This document shows positions 1 through 9,964 of a stretch of DNA of 64,000 bases, piece by piece. The notes beneath the pieces were generated by a model. It was not told the origin of the DNA. It saw only the letters and a list, made by a program, of their open reading frames with translations, and did no database searches. This stretch comes from Quercus robur. Taxonomy: Eukaryota > Streptophyta > Magnoliopsida > Fagales > Fagaceae. Numbering within the stretch: the first letter of the stretch is position 1; the number at the start of each line of letters is the position of its first letter. The translations under genes were made by a program, and so were the position numbers. The DNA lies in NCBI RefSeq assembly GCF_932294415.1, contig NC_065536.1:5900974-5964973 (forward strand). The letters are read 5' to 3'.

Positions 1-765
1 GCCATTCTAGTCAAAAAGGGGGAGAAAATTTTGAGGGGGAGCTTGCACATTTGAGGGGGAGCAAAGCATAGACATAGCTTAGGCATAGAATCTTTGATTC
101 ATATAGGCGGTTTAGCTTTATTTATGTTTTGGTTTAAACTGTTTTAGCCTTTATAACTGTTGTAGCCTTTATAACTGTTGTTTACAGTTTTTATTACTTT
201 TTGTTTAAAGCTTTAATACTCTATTTTTAATTTTAGTTTATATTCAGTATTTGTGTTTATCTCTATGCTTTGTAGCATTATTTTGTACTTTTAAGATATT
301 GCTAATATGTCTTAAGTACCTCACTCTTGTACCATAGTAGGATCTTGTATCCTAGATGCAAATACTTAGTGTATTTTGCATTGGTTAAGTGTTGGACATG
401 CAATTGAACCTTGGAATTGTTCTTAATTGCATTGCGTGTCCGGATAAGCATTTACTTGCTAAATGTTCATTGTAGTTATTCTGTAATGACTGTTATTGTA
501 TGATCAAGATATGCTTACATGTTTTATAGTGTTTACAAACTTGATCGCACTTTACTTGCTCTTGTACGTACCTTGTGTTCAACTTGTCATAAGCTTAATG
601 AAAGTTTTGTTTGTGTGCAAGTGTTTCAGGTTACAGGTATATACGTGCAAGTGCTTCACAGCTTCTAGATTAGGTGTGAGTGAGTTTTGCTATTGTTCCC
701 AAACTCACGTTTAAGTCTAGAGTCAGTTTTATCGGTTTTGTCACGGAATAGCCAAAGAGGGAGAT
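1..765 (+). mobile_element. Copia-type retrotransposon, internal 3' tail (partial)
   Basis: The first 70 bases contain repeated GGGGGAG blocks, the purine-rich signature often found between the end of pol and the 3' LTR in Copia elements with long 3' tails. The rest is AT-rich without a credible reading frame; the short open frame at 496-714 resembles no protein I know. A direct repeat of about 18 bp (TAGCCTTTATAACTGTTG) lies at about 147-181. The polymerase region and 5' LTR lie outside the window, so completeness and target-site duplication cannot be judged. The Copia assignment is inferred from layout, not from coding domains. Confidence 0.6.
754..765 (+). other. Polypurine tract
   Basis: A purine run (AAAGAGGGAGA then T) lies directly before the TGTAAAG that opens the LTR. 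This is the expected position and composition of the primer for plus-strand DNA synthesis in LTR retrotransposons. Confidence 0.6.
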
Positions 766-1765
766 TGTAAAGTTTTTATTTACAACTATGTGTTTTGTTG
801 GCTTATATTTCATGCCAAATTTGATTGTAATTTTATTCAATCTTTTGTATCCTATATTTATTGTGGGATTTGATTGTAGGGGTTGTGTGATAGAGAGAGA
901 GAGAAAGTGTGTGTGAAGACTCAAGCAATTAAAGACTGAAAAGTTTTCGCAGGTAGCTCGCAACTAAGCATCCCGCGAAGTGACTCATGTAACGCAAGTA
1001 TCTTGCGGGTAAGGCTTTCCCGTGAGACATTCTGTTTTGCCAAACTGTCTATTTTGATACACACTTTCTGTGCCTACACTATTTATACCAACATTACCCA
1101 CAAATGTTGAGGAGTGGTTCTGAGAGAAAACCCTAGCCAAACATCTTGAAAGTTAGAGATTGTTATACCCACAATCCTCTACATATTTACTTGTGAAATT
1201 TCCTCAACTCCTACCTCTCCATTTCCATATCATTGAGAGATTGATAACCTAAACACTTTCCACACCCTTTCAGAGTGTCAAGTGAAGTTTTGGTGCTGCA
1301 GTGAAGGATTGGAAGAAGCCAAGGATGGCAGATGCAACATGGAGCTTGTTGCGAGATCCGAAGAGCTAGACAAGACACGGTTCCGAGAAGCCTTGTTGGA
1401 GTAGGAGCATGGAGGGCTTAGGTACATCGAGTAGATTAGGTTTGGAGGGTCTCTTGCTAACCCATGTATCCCAACTAATTGTCTAGTGGATCAATTTCCG
1501 CTTGGAGGGCGGCGGAGAGGTTTTTCACCGAGTTCTTCGGTTTCCTCTTCAATAACACATCGGTGTGTTATCTTGTATTTGCTTCTTTCTTCCCTACTCT
1601 TTTACATTCCATTTTATTGCTGTGTTGCTTTGATTATGGATTAGAGTAGCTTGTTTGTTTATCCACTCGCATTTACACTATTCCGAACTTAGTATTAAGT
1701 TAATGTAAAATCAATCGAGCCATAACTTTAATTTGGGGGTCAAAACAGCTCTTGTGTTTTCAACA
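766..1765 (+). mobile_element. 3' LTR of a Copia-type retrotransposon
   Basis: The proposed LTR of about 1000 bp begins TGTAAAG right after the polypurine tract and ends at about ...TTTTCAACA, giving canonical TG/CA ends. It contains a TATA-like ATTTATACC near 1080. The 3' boundary is uncertain by some bases because the 5' LTR is not visible for alignment. Sequence just downstream (from about 1780) is shared with position 24350 onward, so this LTR marks where the element cut into duplication unit I. Confidence 0.6.
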
Positions 1766-2377
1766 CATTTTTGAGCATTCATTTGCTAAAAAACCTGATT
1801 GATATCAATTTTATCATTCTCTTTTAATTGATTCTAGTGCACATTTGAAATTGAAAAATTCTATGGTCACAATTTTTGTGAGGGAATAGTTATAAAAGTT
1901 TTCACAACCTTTTCCCAAAACTTGTTAAGGTGGTAAGTTATTGTTGGAACAATATCATTTTCTCATTAACTCATTGTTAACATCATTTTTATGATACATC
2001 AATCACAACAAACAACATCAATAATTATATATATTTTTTAAATTGCAAAATTTGTTTGGATCTTTTGATTTATCACATGCCAAACCCCTTCAAAATAAGA
2101 AGTTAGAAAGGTAGTGCGTACATAGAAATTGAGTTTTACATTGGCCATCACTGTTTAGCCTAGAAAGTGAGAAACTATATGGGAGGAGTAAAGTGGGTTG
2201 AAAAACTATATGTGAGCCATCACTAATTTGAAACACCTTATCACAAATATCCACAGGCCCAAACTTTGACCACCTTTTCTATAGTTGGGTGCTTAGTATG
2301 CTTGAAAGTTCAATATCAAGAAGGGCACATGATTTTTAGCTAGGAATGACCTACAACTCTTATAAGTTAAAAACTCT

Positions 2378-2579
2378 TTAGCCTCCTAGACATGAGGATA
2401 AACTGCTTAGCCCGTCAGGGGTGAAAAGCCCCTAGATTATTCGGTAACTGGTTCTAGCGGGTGGGGTCAGTTGCCCGTAGGAGTTTGATTAACAATGAGG
2501 ATTGTTGTACAGTATGCTCTGCGACATGCAACTAATCTGAGTGAAGTTCTCCTATGTCATCCAAAAAAAAAAAAAAAAT
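2378..2579 (+). mobile_element. Short retroposon with poly(A) tail and 11-bp TSD
   Basis: A 202-bp insertion ending in a run of about 16 A is flanked by TTAAAAACTCT at 2367-2377 and 2580-2590. Unit III lacks it: there the same place (about 24930) carries only a short AT repeat. The poly(A) tail and 11-bp duplication are the marks of target-primed reverse transcription. No tRNA-like A/B boxes are obvious, so it may be a 5'-truncated LINE or the 3' part of a SINE. Confidence 0.65.
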
Positions 2580-2725
2580 TTAAAAACTCTGTCAATCTCC
2601 CTAAAAGCAAGATGAAGACAATTTAGCAGTAGGTCCACATGAAAATTTCAAAGTACAATTTTAAGAAAATTCCACCTCAAAATTCATCATGCACAAGAGA
2701 TAGAACTTTATGTGTGTATAACCTA

Positions 2726-2726
<1 letters not shown>

Positions 2727-2758
<32 letters not shown>

Positions 2759-2872
2759 ATGAACAAAAAAGGGTCTCATAGTGCGGTATCATTGCCCTGG
2801 CCCACTTAAATCTGAATTATGTGGCATGTGACCACCGAAGCTGCTTGGGGCTATCCATGTAGGCACATCATT
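2727..2872 (-). mobile_element. SINE fragment (5'-truncated), minus strand
   Basis: A 28-base T run followed by GGGTCTCATAG and a GGCCCACTTAAA block matches, in the same order, the 3' half of the fuller SINE at 48013-48255 (GGTCTCACGCG and CGACCCACTTAAA). Unit III (about 25107) has no such insertion, so it arrived after the duplication. The tRNA-related head with A and B boxes is missing. Confidence 0.55.
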
Positions 2873-3596
2873 TTAACAAAAGCTCATAAATAAATGAGAA
2901 AATAACATTTTAGCATGGACATGTTTAGAAAAAATAAAAATAGAAAAAGGAAATGGTAGTAAGAAGTCATGACATGGATAAGTAAGATTAAAAAAATATA
3001 ACATATTAGATAAAAGAGAAAGAAAAGTATATAGGCAAGCAAGAATATATTTCTTGCTTGCTTGTGTTTTTGTTCTTTCTTTTTTTCCTTTTCTTTTGAG
3101 TTGGAGAAGGAATTTATTTTTTGATACAATAGGATACAACATATATAGTAGAGGTCATTAATGAGTTCTTCATGACCTTAGTTCTAACAATATTGAAATT
3201 GAGGCTAACTTGGAGGCTTTCCTAGGTGTGTTTTGAAGCCAAAATTGAATTCTTCTTGCTGTAAGTATTAACAGTTGCTTTTGCAAATTTGTTCATATAT
3301 ACGCATGTTTTTCTATTATTATTCATAAACAGTAAGTTGCTATGCTTGCTTAAAATTTGTCATATAGATATTAAATATAGTAAATTTTTATTGCACTTGG
3401 ATTAATACTATATTTTTGTGAGACATTACCATTAAATAGTTTCGTTTATGTTACTATATTCTTGGATCCATGCTTTTATTTAATATCTATTTATAAGTTA
3501 ATCACATGCAAAATTTCAAAATAATAAGTTGCCATTTACCGTTAAATCAATATGGTTAGCCGTTTAGTATATTTAAAAAACCAAAAAAAAATACAC

Positions 3597-3727
3597 CACC
3601 GCTCACCTTTGGTGCGGTGGTCACTCCACAAGTATAAATGCTTATAGGGTGTGGGGGGCAAGGGTCGAGGTTCAAGTCTCCAGGAGGGAGCTTCACAATT
3701 TTATCTTGTATAAAAAAAAAAAAAAAA
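3597..3727 (+). mobile_element. tRNA-derived SINE, plus strand
   Basis: An A-box-like TGGTGCGGTGGTCACTC at about 3610 is followed about 60 bp later by a B-box-like GAGGTTCAAGTCTCC, then a short body and a poly(A) run at 3713-3727. This is the order of a Pol III promoter SINE. A relative lies on the minus strand at about 63690-63850, sharing ACAAGTATAA, GTGGGGGG and CGAGGTTCAAGT in order. Confidence 0.65.
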
Positions 3728-4594
3728 CCAAAAAAACAAAACCATAAGAGTTCTTTATAGATTTGTGAGTTTTTAATGCCTAATCACCTTGATATTCAAA
3801 AAGAATAATAGACCACCTTAATATTTAGTAAGGATGATAGTTGTAGCAAAAAAAATTATTCCAACTATGGGTTTAGCCAACTATTAATACTTTTTAATGA
3901 ATGGTAAGAATTGACATAAGCAGAACAAAGTAAATAAAAAAATTAAAAATTAAAAAAAAAAAAAAAAGAACTTTTAAAGTAGATTGGGGGAAGAATTAAA
4001 GACATGGTTGGAACTTTTATTGTTAAAATATTCTTATTATTTATTCTTAACTTTTTTTAGGGGCATTTTCTTTAAATAAAAAAAATCATATTTAAATAAA
4101 GAAATAAAAAAGGAAATACAATTTTAAAAAATCAGTCTCCCCTGGGTCACGTCCATGCCTCTTAAACAATGAGGCCCAAATCCAGTTTTCATCCAAAATC
4201 CAAATTTCTTTACTTACTTCTCAGACACAAAATCAAACACCTCACGTGCAACTGCAAGTGCTGCTGCTCTCACTCATGCCCAGATTCTGTACACACTCCT
4301 CCTTCGTAAACGTTTGATCCCACCCAAAAGAAGCCATCAATCTTTTCTTAAATTGAAAAAAATCGGTGTTTCACATCAAAATCGAGCAATAAAAAAAAAA
4401 ATGCTACAAAACTGAAAAGGCAGCAATTCTGAATTCTCACGCATATTTCTCTTTCTTTGTTTCTTTTCATCTATATATGATATATAGATTTGGATTCAGC
4501 TTACCAGCCTTATTGTATTGAGTCATGCTTTTATTTTTCTCTAAACAAATTGGATGTTATTTTGTTTGTGACTCTGTGCATGTCATACAAGAAG

Positions 4595-4773
4595 ACAGAG
4601 CAACAACAGCAACTTCTACATTTTTGTGATTCAAAGCATCCCTTGGTCTTCATTCCAGACTACAGAGGTGGAGGTACTTTGTCGTGGGTGCCGAGAATCA
4701 ATTTATGGTCCTAGCTGCTATTGTCCAAGAGGTACCCCTTGGGTTGCACCATCCCTTGCACCCATTACATCCT
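4595..4773 (+). pseudogene. DC1 domain protein pseudogene (unit I stump)
   Basis: Aligns with the first codons of the intact DC1 gene at 26632. The start codon is changed from ATG to ACA at 4595-4597, although an in-frame ATG remains five codons upstream at 4580. An additional T in the run at 4678-4680 shifts the frame, giving a stop soon after (TAG near 4712). About 50 bases around the second zinc ligand pair are deleted near 4731. Homology stops at a TA microsatellite at 4773 and resumes at 4800 with sequence matching about 29690 in unit III, so almost all of the coding region and its 3' flank (about 2.8 kb in the unit III scale) are gone. It cannot make a DC1 protein. Confidence 0.85.
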
Positions 4774-4799
4774 ATATATATATATATATATATATATAT
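4773..4799. repeat. (TA)n microsatellite at deletion junction
   Basis: An alternating TA run of about 27 bp lies exactly where unit I loses its DC1 coding region, so it marks the deletion junction. Confidence 0.8.
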
Positions 4800-6129
4800 T
4801 TCTGATTTCCTTTGTTTTTGTTTTTTCGGTGGATTTGTTTTGGTTTATGGCTGATCTTCTTTGGGTGGTTGTGTTTGGGTGTCTTGAACAACATTTGAGT
4901 GGGTTGTGAGTGAATGAGTGATTGGGAGTGGCCGTTGTGGGGCTGTGGGTGGTATTTCAGTTTGAGGTGTATCCTACCAGTTTGACAAAAGGTCTTATAA
5001 AGCTCATAATAATTTATTTTTTTTTTTGCTGTACATGTATATTATTTTGTTGCAATCATAATTATTAGTTATACCTAACTTACAAATTCTTTGAAAGTAT
5101 ATGGAATTTCTTAGAAGTAATTGTTAGTAAAAATGCGAGGCTGGACTTTTCTTCTAACAGACGTTGACTATTTTTCTTAATTAATACCCAATATACCAAA
5201 AATAGCAACTTTCATCCATTCCAAGTAGAGAGAAATGCTCTTAAATGGAGACGCAGTTGTGGTCGTCAAAATAGCTCCTGAAATGAAGAAGATAAGTTTC
5301 AAAGACTTGTGAAATGGAAAGTTATGTATAGTGATATAGTGATATGATGCATTGTTTCATCCATTCATTGTGTCTATATAGTATTTTTATAACTAGACAT
5401 AACAAGTGGAATTTAACTGAGATTTTACATTGTGTTTACTCATGATGAAACTAAGAAGCCCACCAGTTGAAAAACATTTTGTAATTCAGCATTGTTTTAA
5501 TTTTTGCAAATGATGATAGCATGCTATTGTGTAATCTTTTAGTTTTCAATTATATATCTGATTAGTGGGCTCCCAAGGTGCCAAAGCTGATTAAAATTGA
5601 AATGCTAGTGCAGCTCATGGATTCATTTTATAAACTCATTATGTTGCAACAATCCAGGCTGGAATTAGATAGTGCTTCAAACAACAAATCCAGTTTTTCA
5701 AGTTTGATGTTTGTGGATAACAATGATGGGTCATAGTCATACACTGATTATTATCTAGTTATGTATGTTGGCACTTTTAAGAAGGTGGGTTTGTCTTTGA
5801 TTGAAAAGTCCATCACAGAGGAGTTAAGAGGAACAATGGAAGAAGTAGGGGAAACTGTATGAACATTATCGCTTGAAGTGGAATACTTTGAAGAGAGAAC
5901 AAAAAAAGCTTATACTGGATCTAAGTAATGCAGTTGATCAACACAAAAATAATAGAACGGGAACTATACATGTCTTAAGTATTTCTTCTTGGCAGAGTCC
6001 TTCAAGTTTGGATGCTATAATAGCTTAGATACTTGAAGGCCAGCTTTGCGGAGAGAGTGGTGAAGATGGGTAGTGATTTGATAAAAACCTTAGAGATAGA
6101 GGAGTTGGATAAAAATACAAGAAAAAAAC
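4800..6129. other. Non-coding part of unit I
   Basis: Collinear with 29690-32330 of unit III once the hAT-like insertion at 29907-31148 is removed. No credible reading frame on either strand, and no recognised element. Confidence 0.6.
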
Positions 6130-6560
6130 AAATGTTAAAGAATCTTACTTGCCAATGACTTATAGCTCAATTTTAGTGGTAGGTAGATGTCCTTCATGAT
6201 GCTCCCATAATGAGGCACAAGACCCTGCAGTTGGCTTAGCGCATTCATCCACCGCTCACGCTCACTTATCATTTTGTTCCTCAAGGACATACCCATGGAC
6301 TTGATCACCAATAGCAGACCACAACATTTCCTAGCAATTGCTCTTGTAACAATAGTAATATATTCTAGCTCAAACTCTATCTCCTGCATTCTATACAAAC
6401 GAGTTCCAAGCCTCTTCTTAATTCAGAAATACTTCAATGACATTTGGATTCATTTGCCTACACACTTCATTTGCTTACAGTTGGCGTGACCATTATCTTG
6501 TGGAATCCCCACATTGTCAAAATCAATCTTGTTGGGACAGAATTTCACAATGGTAGTGTA
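6130..6560 (-). pseudogene. CC-NBS-LRR (NB-ARC) pseudogene fragment, unit I
   Basis: Read on the minus strand, pieces of the NB-ARC domain appear in the right order but in changing frames: KIDFDNVGIP, then EEAWNSFV (RNBS-C-like), then ARKCCGLLLVIKS (the GLPL motif, degraded to GLLL), then LPLKLSYKSL. The longest open piece is 6135-6398 (87 codons). NB-ARC is the nucleotide-binding switch of plant intracellular immune receptors. Stops and frameshifts break it, and no P-loop or LRR region is visible nearby. The same relic occurs in units II and III. Confidence 0.75.
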
Positions 6561-7789
6561 TAAACTGAATGGCATGGTCCTCTAATGCCAGTAGAAACCA
6601 AGGGCATGAGATCAGAAATCATAACAATGTCAGCCCAAAAGGAAGGACTTGGCATGAGATCATAAATAATAGAGACAACTTAAGAATGGAGGCTCAACTC
6701 AAGTTTTAAATACTAACAAAGAAAGGCAAGAAAATGGAGAATCATTTTGAAGATGATGGTGGTGAACTTGATTACAGGTATGTTCCTTTTTTGCTTTAAG
6801 TGGTTTGTGGGGCATCCAAAATGAAGTTACTGAGCTTACTAGTATTGATTGGCTTGGTATCTAGTAGAAATGTCAAATTGAATGAAGTGAATATATTATT
6901 ACGTTGTTAGTAAGCACTTTTTTTAGACCCTTTTTTCCTCCATTTTGTGAAAATAGTTTGCAGACTATTATGTGGGTCATTTAATTCTCAAGGCGTGATA
7001 TCCAATATGGCCATTTAATTGAGATGACCCATTGGACACAAGGTGTTTGAGGAAATGCCCTTCGTTGGGCTCTTTAGTGGTGGGTGATAGCTTATTTTGT
7101 TAGCTTGTCAAAGTATTCACAAATAAAGGATCAATTTGATGGAAGTATTTTGATGGTAACCTTTTTCTACGCTAATACTTGAATTAGGTTGAGATTATAT
7201 GGATTTTGCTTTTTCGACTTAATATTACATTAGAAGAGGGCGCATGCTAAATTGTGTTGAGATTGACACCGTAAGACGTTTATACGTCCGTTAGCTATGG
7301 AAATTGAGATATGAAATTGGAGCATGTGAGAGATGATTCTTTGGTTCTCCAAGGGGATCTCACAAAGTGAGCATTTACATTGGGAATTGTACTTTTTCAT
7401 TGATATAAAATGGCAGTTGTTTGATTAGCTAGAATTTAGATTGCCTCCTGCTGAAAGAAGTTCTTATTTGCTAATAATAACTACAGAATCGCATCTTGGT
7501 GTATTGGTTAGGACTTGTACTCTTTTGAATGGTGCAACGTGGGATTTTTTTGGGACTATTCTAAATATGTTAGCAATCCTTTCTCCTATCAAACTTAAGA
7601 ATTGATGAATTATTCATACAAATTCTTGCTTAACGGTTGTCTGTCTTTTCAAGTCAAGTGTCTTTAATGTTTGATGTGAGTAACAAGATTAAAGCAAGGT
7701 CAATGCTTCGTTGGACCTAAATATATTCTAAGCTCTCTTGGTTTTTCAAACTTGGTATAGTAGATTATATGCAATTTTTAAAGGGCATC
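6561..7789. other. Non-coding part of unit I
   Basis: Collinear with about 32760-34283 of unit III. No gene supported. The stretch 7545-7790 is also repeated in the same unit at about 8776-9010. Confidence 0.55.
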
Positions 7790-8158
7790 TGCATCATGAA
7801 GCTTGAATTACAATCAAAATCTGCGGCTAGCAGTAATTTCATGTATGCAGCAGCTGGGCAGAAAATGCAGCTGCAGCATTGAATATTCTTCAAGGCAGTA
7901 GCTAATGAAAGTTGCAGCTAAATTAGGTGATGTTTTTAGTTTCATGTCAGTGTTTTCATTGTAGTTTTGTTGTTTGTAATAATTAGTGCACATGCATGTA
8001 TTAGGTGATCTATTAATTACTTAGGAAAAAACTAAGAATGTGCTAGTTACAATTGTAACTAATTGTATTACAGAAGTTAATTACAGCAGTAACCACTTAG
8101 CAAGGCTTGTCTGCTTGTGGGGCTAGTAGTATAAATAGCAGTAATTCCAACATAGGAT
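7790..8158 (+). mobile_element. Truncated solo-LTR-like element, unit I copy
   Basis: Homologous to 34284-34660 of unit III, starting at TGCATCATGAAG and including the TATA-like AGTATAAATAG. It breaks off where the foldback element begins, so the 3' part of the LTR is missing. Because both units carry it at the same site, the insertion predates the duplication. Confidence 0.45.
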
Positions 8159-8762
8159 AATTTTTTTTCTAAATAACAATAAATATTAAAAAATTTAGCT
8201 AATTGTAACGTTTCAAAACAATGTTGAAAACTAGCATCTCGAGTGTCTAAAAATCGAGTTCCAAGATAAAACTCAAGTTTTTAAGTCTCGATTTGTAAGC
8301 AGATGGGTCCGATGTAGTAAAAAATCCACGTGGAAATCAAGTTTTAAAGACTTGATTTATATAAATTGCATAAAAACGCTGCTATAGGGTTTTAAAACGT
8401 TACTATAGGGCTTAAAAACACCACTATAGGGCTCTCAGAACCTGGTATGGGGTGATCACACTTATAAAAAAAATTTGCAGGAAAACGCCGTTATAGGGCT
8501 TTAAAACATCACTATAGGACTTAAAAACGCCACTATAGGGGAATTTTTTTTGCATGGAACTCGAGTCTTAAAGACTTGAGATCTATGTGACATTTTCAGT
8601 CCAAATCGTCCAGCCAAACACTGGCAAAGTGAGTCTTTGGGACTCGGGTTTTAATATGGATCTCGAGTTTCTAAAACTCGAGATGCTATTTTCCTTAAAA
8701 CTTTGAAACGTTGCCTAACTTACTACATACTTGCCCATCACACTGCTACTCTGCCCATTCCC
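8159..8762. mobile_element. Foldback/MITE-like element with 13-bp flanking repeats
   Basis: A 604-bp insertion flanked by TCCAACATAGGAT at 8146-8158 and 8763-8775. Near both ends, inverted copies of a block containing AACGTTTCAAA and TAGCATCTCGAGT can pair, and further inverted pairs based on CTCGAGT/ACTCGAG occur inside. The middle has about six spaced repeats of a motif around CACTATAGGGCTT, each preceded by AAAACG or a variant. No coding capacity. Unit III lacks it. The family cannot be named from sequence alone; the 13-bp repeat is long for a DNA transposon, and duplicated host sequence on the right complicates the reading. Confidence 0.6.
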
Positions 8763-9956
8763 TCCAACATAGGATTTTGCTGGGATTGTTCTAAACATGT
8801 TTGCAATCCTCTCTCCTAAACTTAAGAATTGATGAATTATAGATACAAATACTTGCTTAATGGTTGTCTGTCTTTTACCAGTCAAGTGTCTTTAATGTTT
8901 CTTGTGAGTGATAAGATTAAACCAAGGTCAATGCTTCTTTGGTCCTAAACATATTCTAAGCTCTTTTGGATTTTCAAACTTGGTACAATAGATTATATGC
9001 AAATTACAAAAGGCATCATGCCCCCATGATGGTTGGTTCTTATCATTTATTCACAGAAGAAGAACAAAAGGCGAAACTATTGAATGGCCAATACAACTTT
9101 CTTTGGTTTTTTTTATTAAAAAAAAAAAAGAAAAAAATTAATGAGAGATTTTTTCCATGTTGAGTGGGTGATTTTCTCTAAAGCAATAATAGGGAAACAC
9201 TAATGGAGAAAGGTGGTTTAATATCTCTCTATAATTGGATGCTATGTAAAACATATATAATATCAAGGTGCTTGCTTCCTTCTATCCAGACTTTTCACCT
9301 ATATTTTATGTGCCAGGAGATGGCAAAGGAAGCAAACCTTCTTAATGACAACCACTTCAAGCCAAATATTATACAATACAAAATCTCAGTGAGGAGGCCA
9401 ACACAGTGCCTATGTCTATCGCATGCCTGATTTTATATATAAAGAATAAATCATATCAATCTATTTATATATGTATGTGCAGGGAAATAGCTATTCAGTC
9501 TTATATGTGCTATGGCTATGAATGTTTAGCCCATAGAGAGAAATATGGAAGGATAAATTTGACTGAAACTTGGTGAGCTAGCCCAAGTATTTGAGTGGTT
9601 GAGCCACCCCTAATTTGTAATATCTTAAAGCAAATGTCCACAGGCCCAAAATCCAACCACCCTTTATATAGTAATACAATATGCTCAGTATGTGGTTGTG
9701 TACCCAGCGTCCCAGCCAAGCCTGAACTAGGCTTGAAAGTTCAATATCCAAAAGCATGGGCGCTAGATCTCTGGCTAGGAATGGGTTACACCTTATAAGT
9801 TAAAACTCTTTTAGACTCCTCTAAGGAAAATGTGGAAACTTTAAAGTAGGCCCATTGTCTTTCAAGTCCATTAGTCTTTCACTCAACCACCATTCTAAAT
9901 ACTTTGGAAGAGTGACACTTATCTCATATTCCCTTCACTCTTCTTTTTTTTGGGTA

Positions 9957-9964
9957 GAAAATAT
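9957..9964. repeat. Left target-site duplication of the hAT element
   Basis: GAAAATAT, repeated exactly at 13619-13626. Eight bases is the hallmark of hAT transposition. Confidence 0.8.

Noticed and set aside
496-714. 72-codon open frame in the Copia tail
   Set aside because: No resemblance to gag, pol or envelope-like proteins; lies in the non-coding tail before the polypurine tract.
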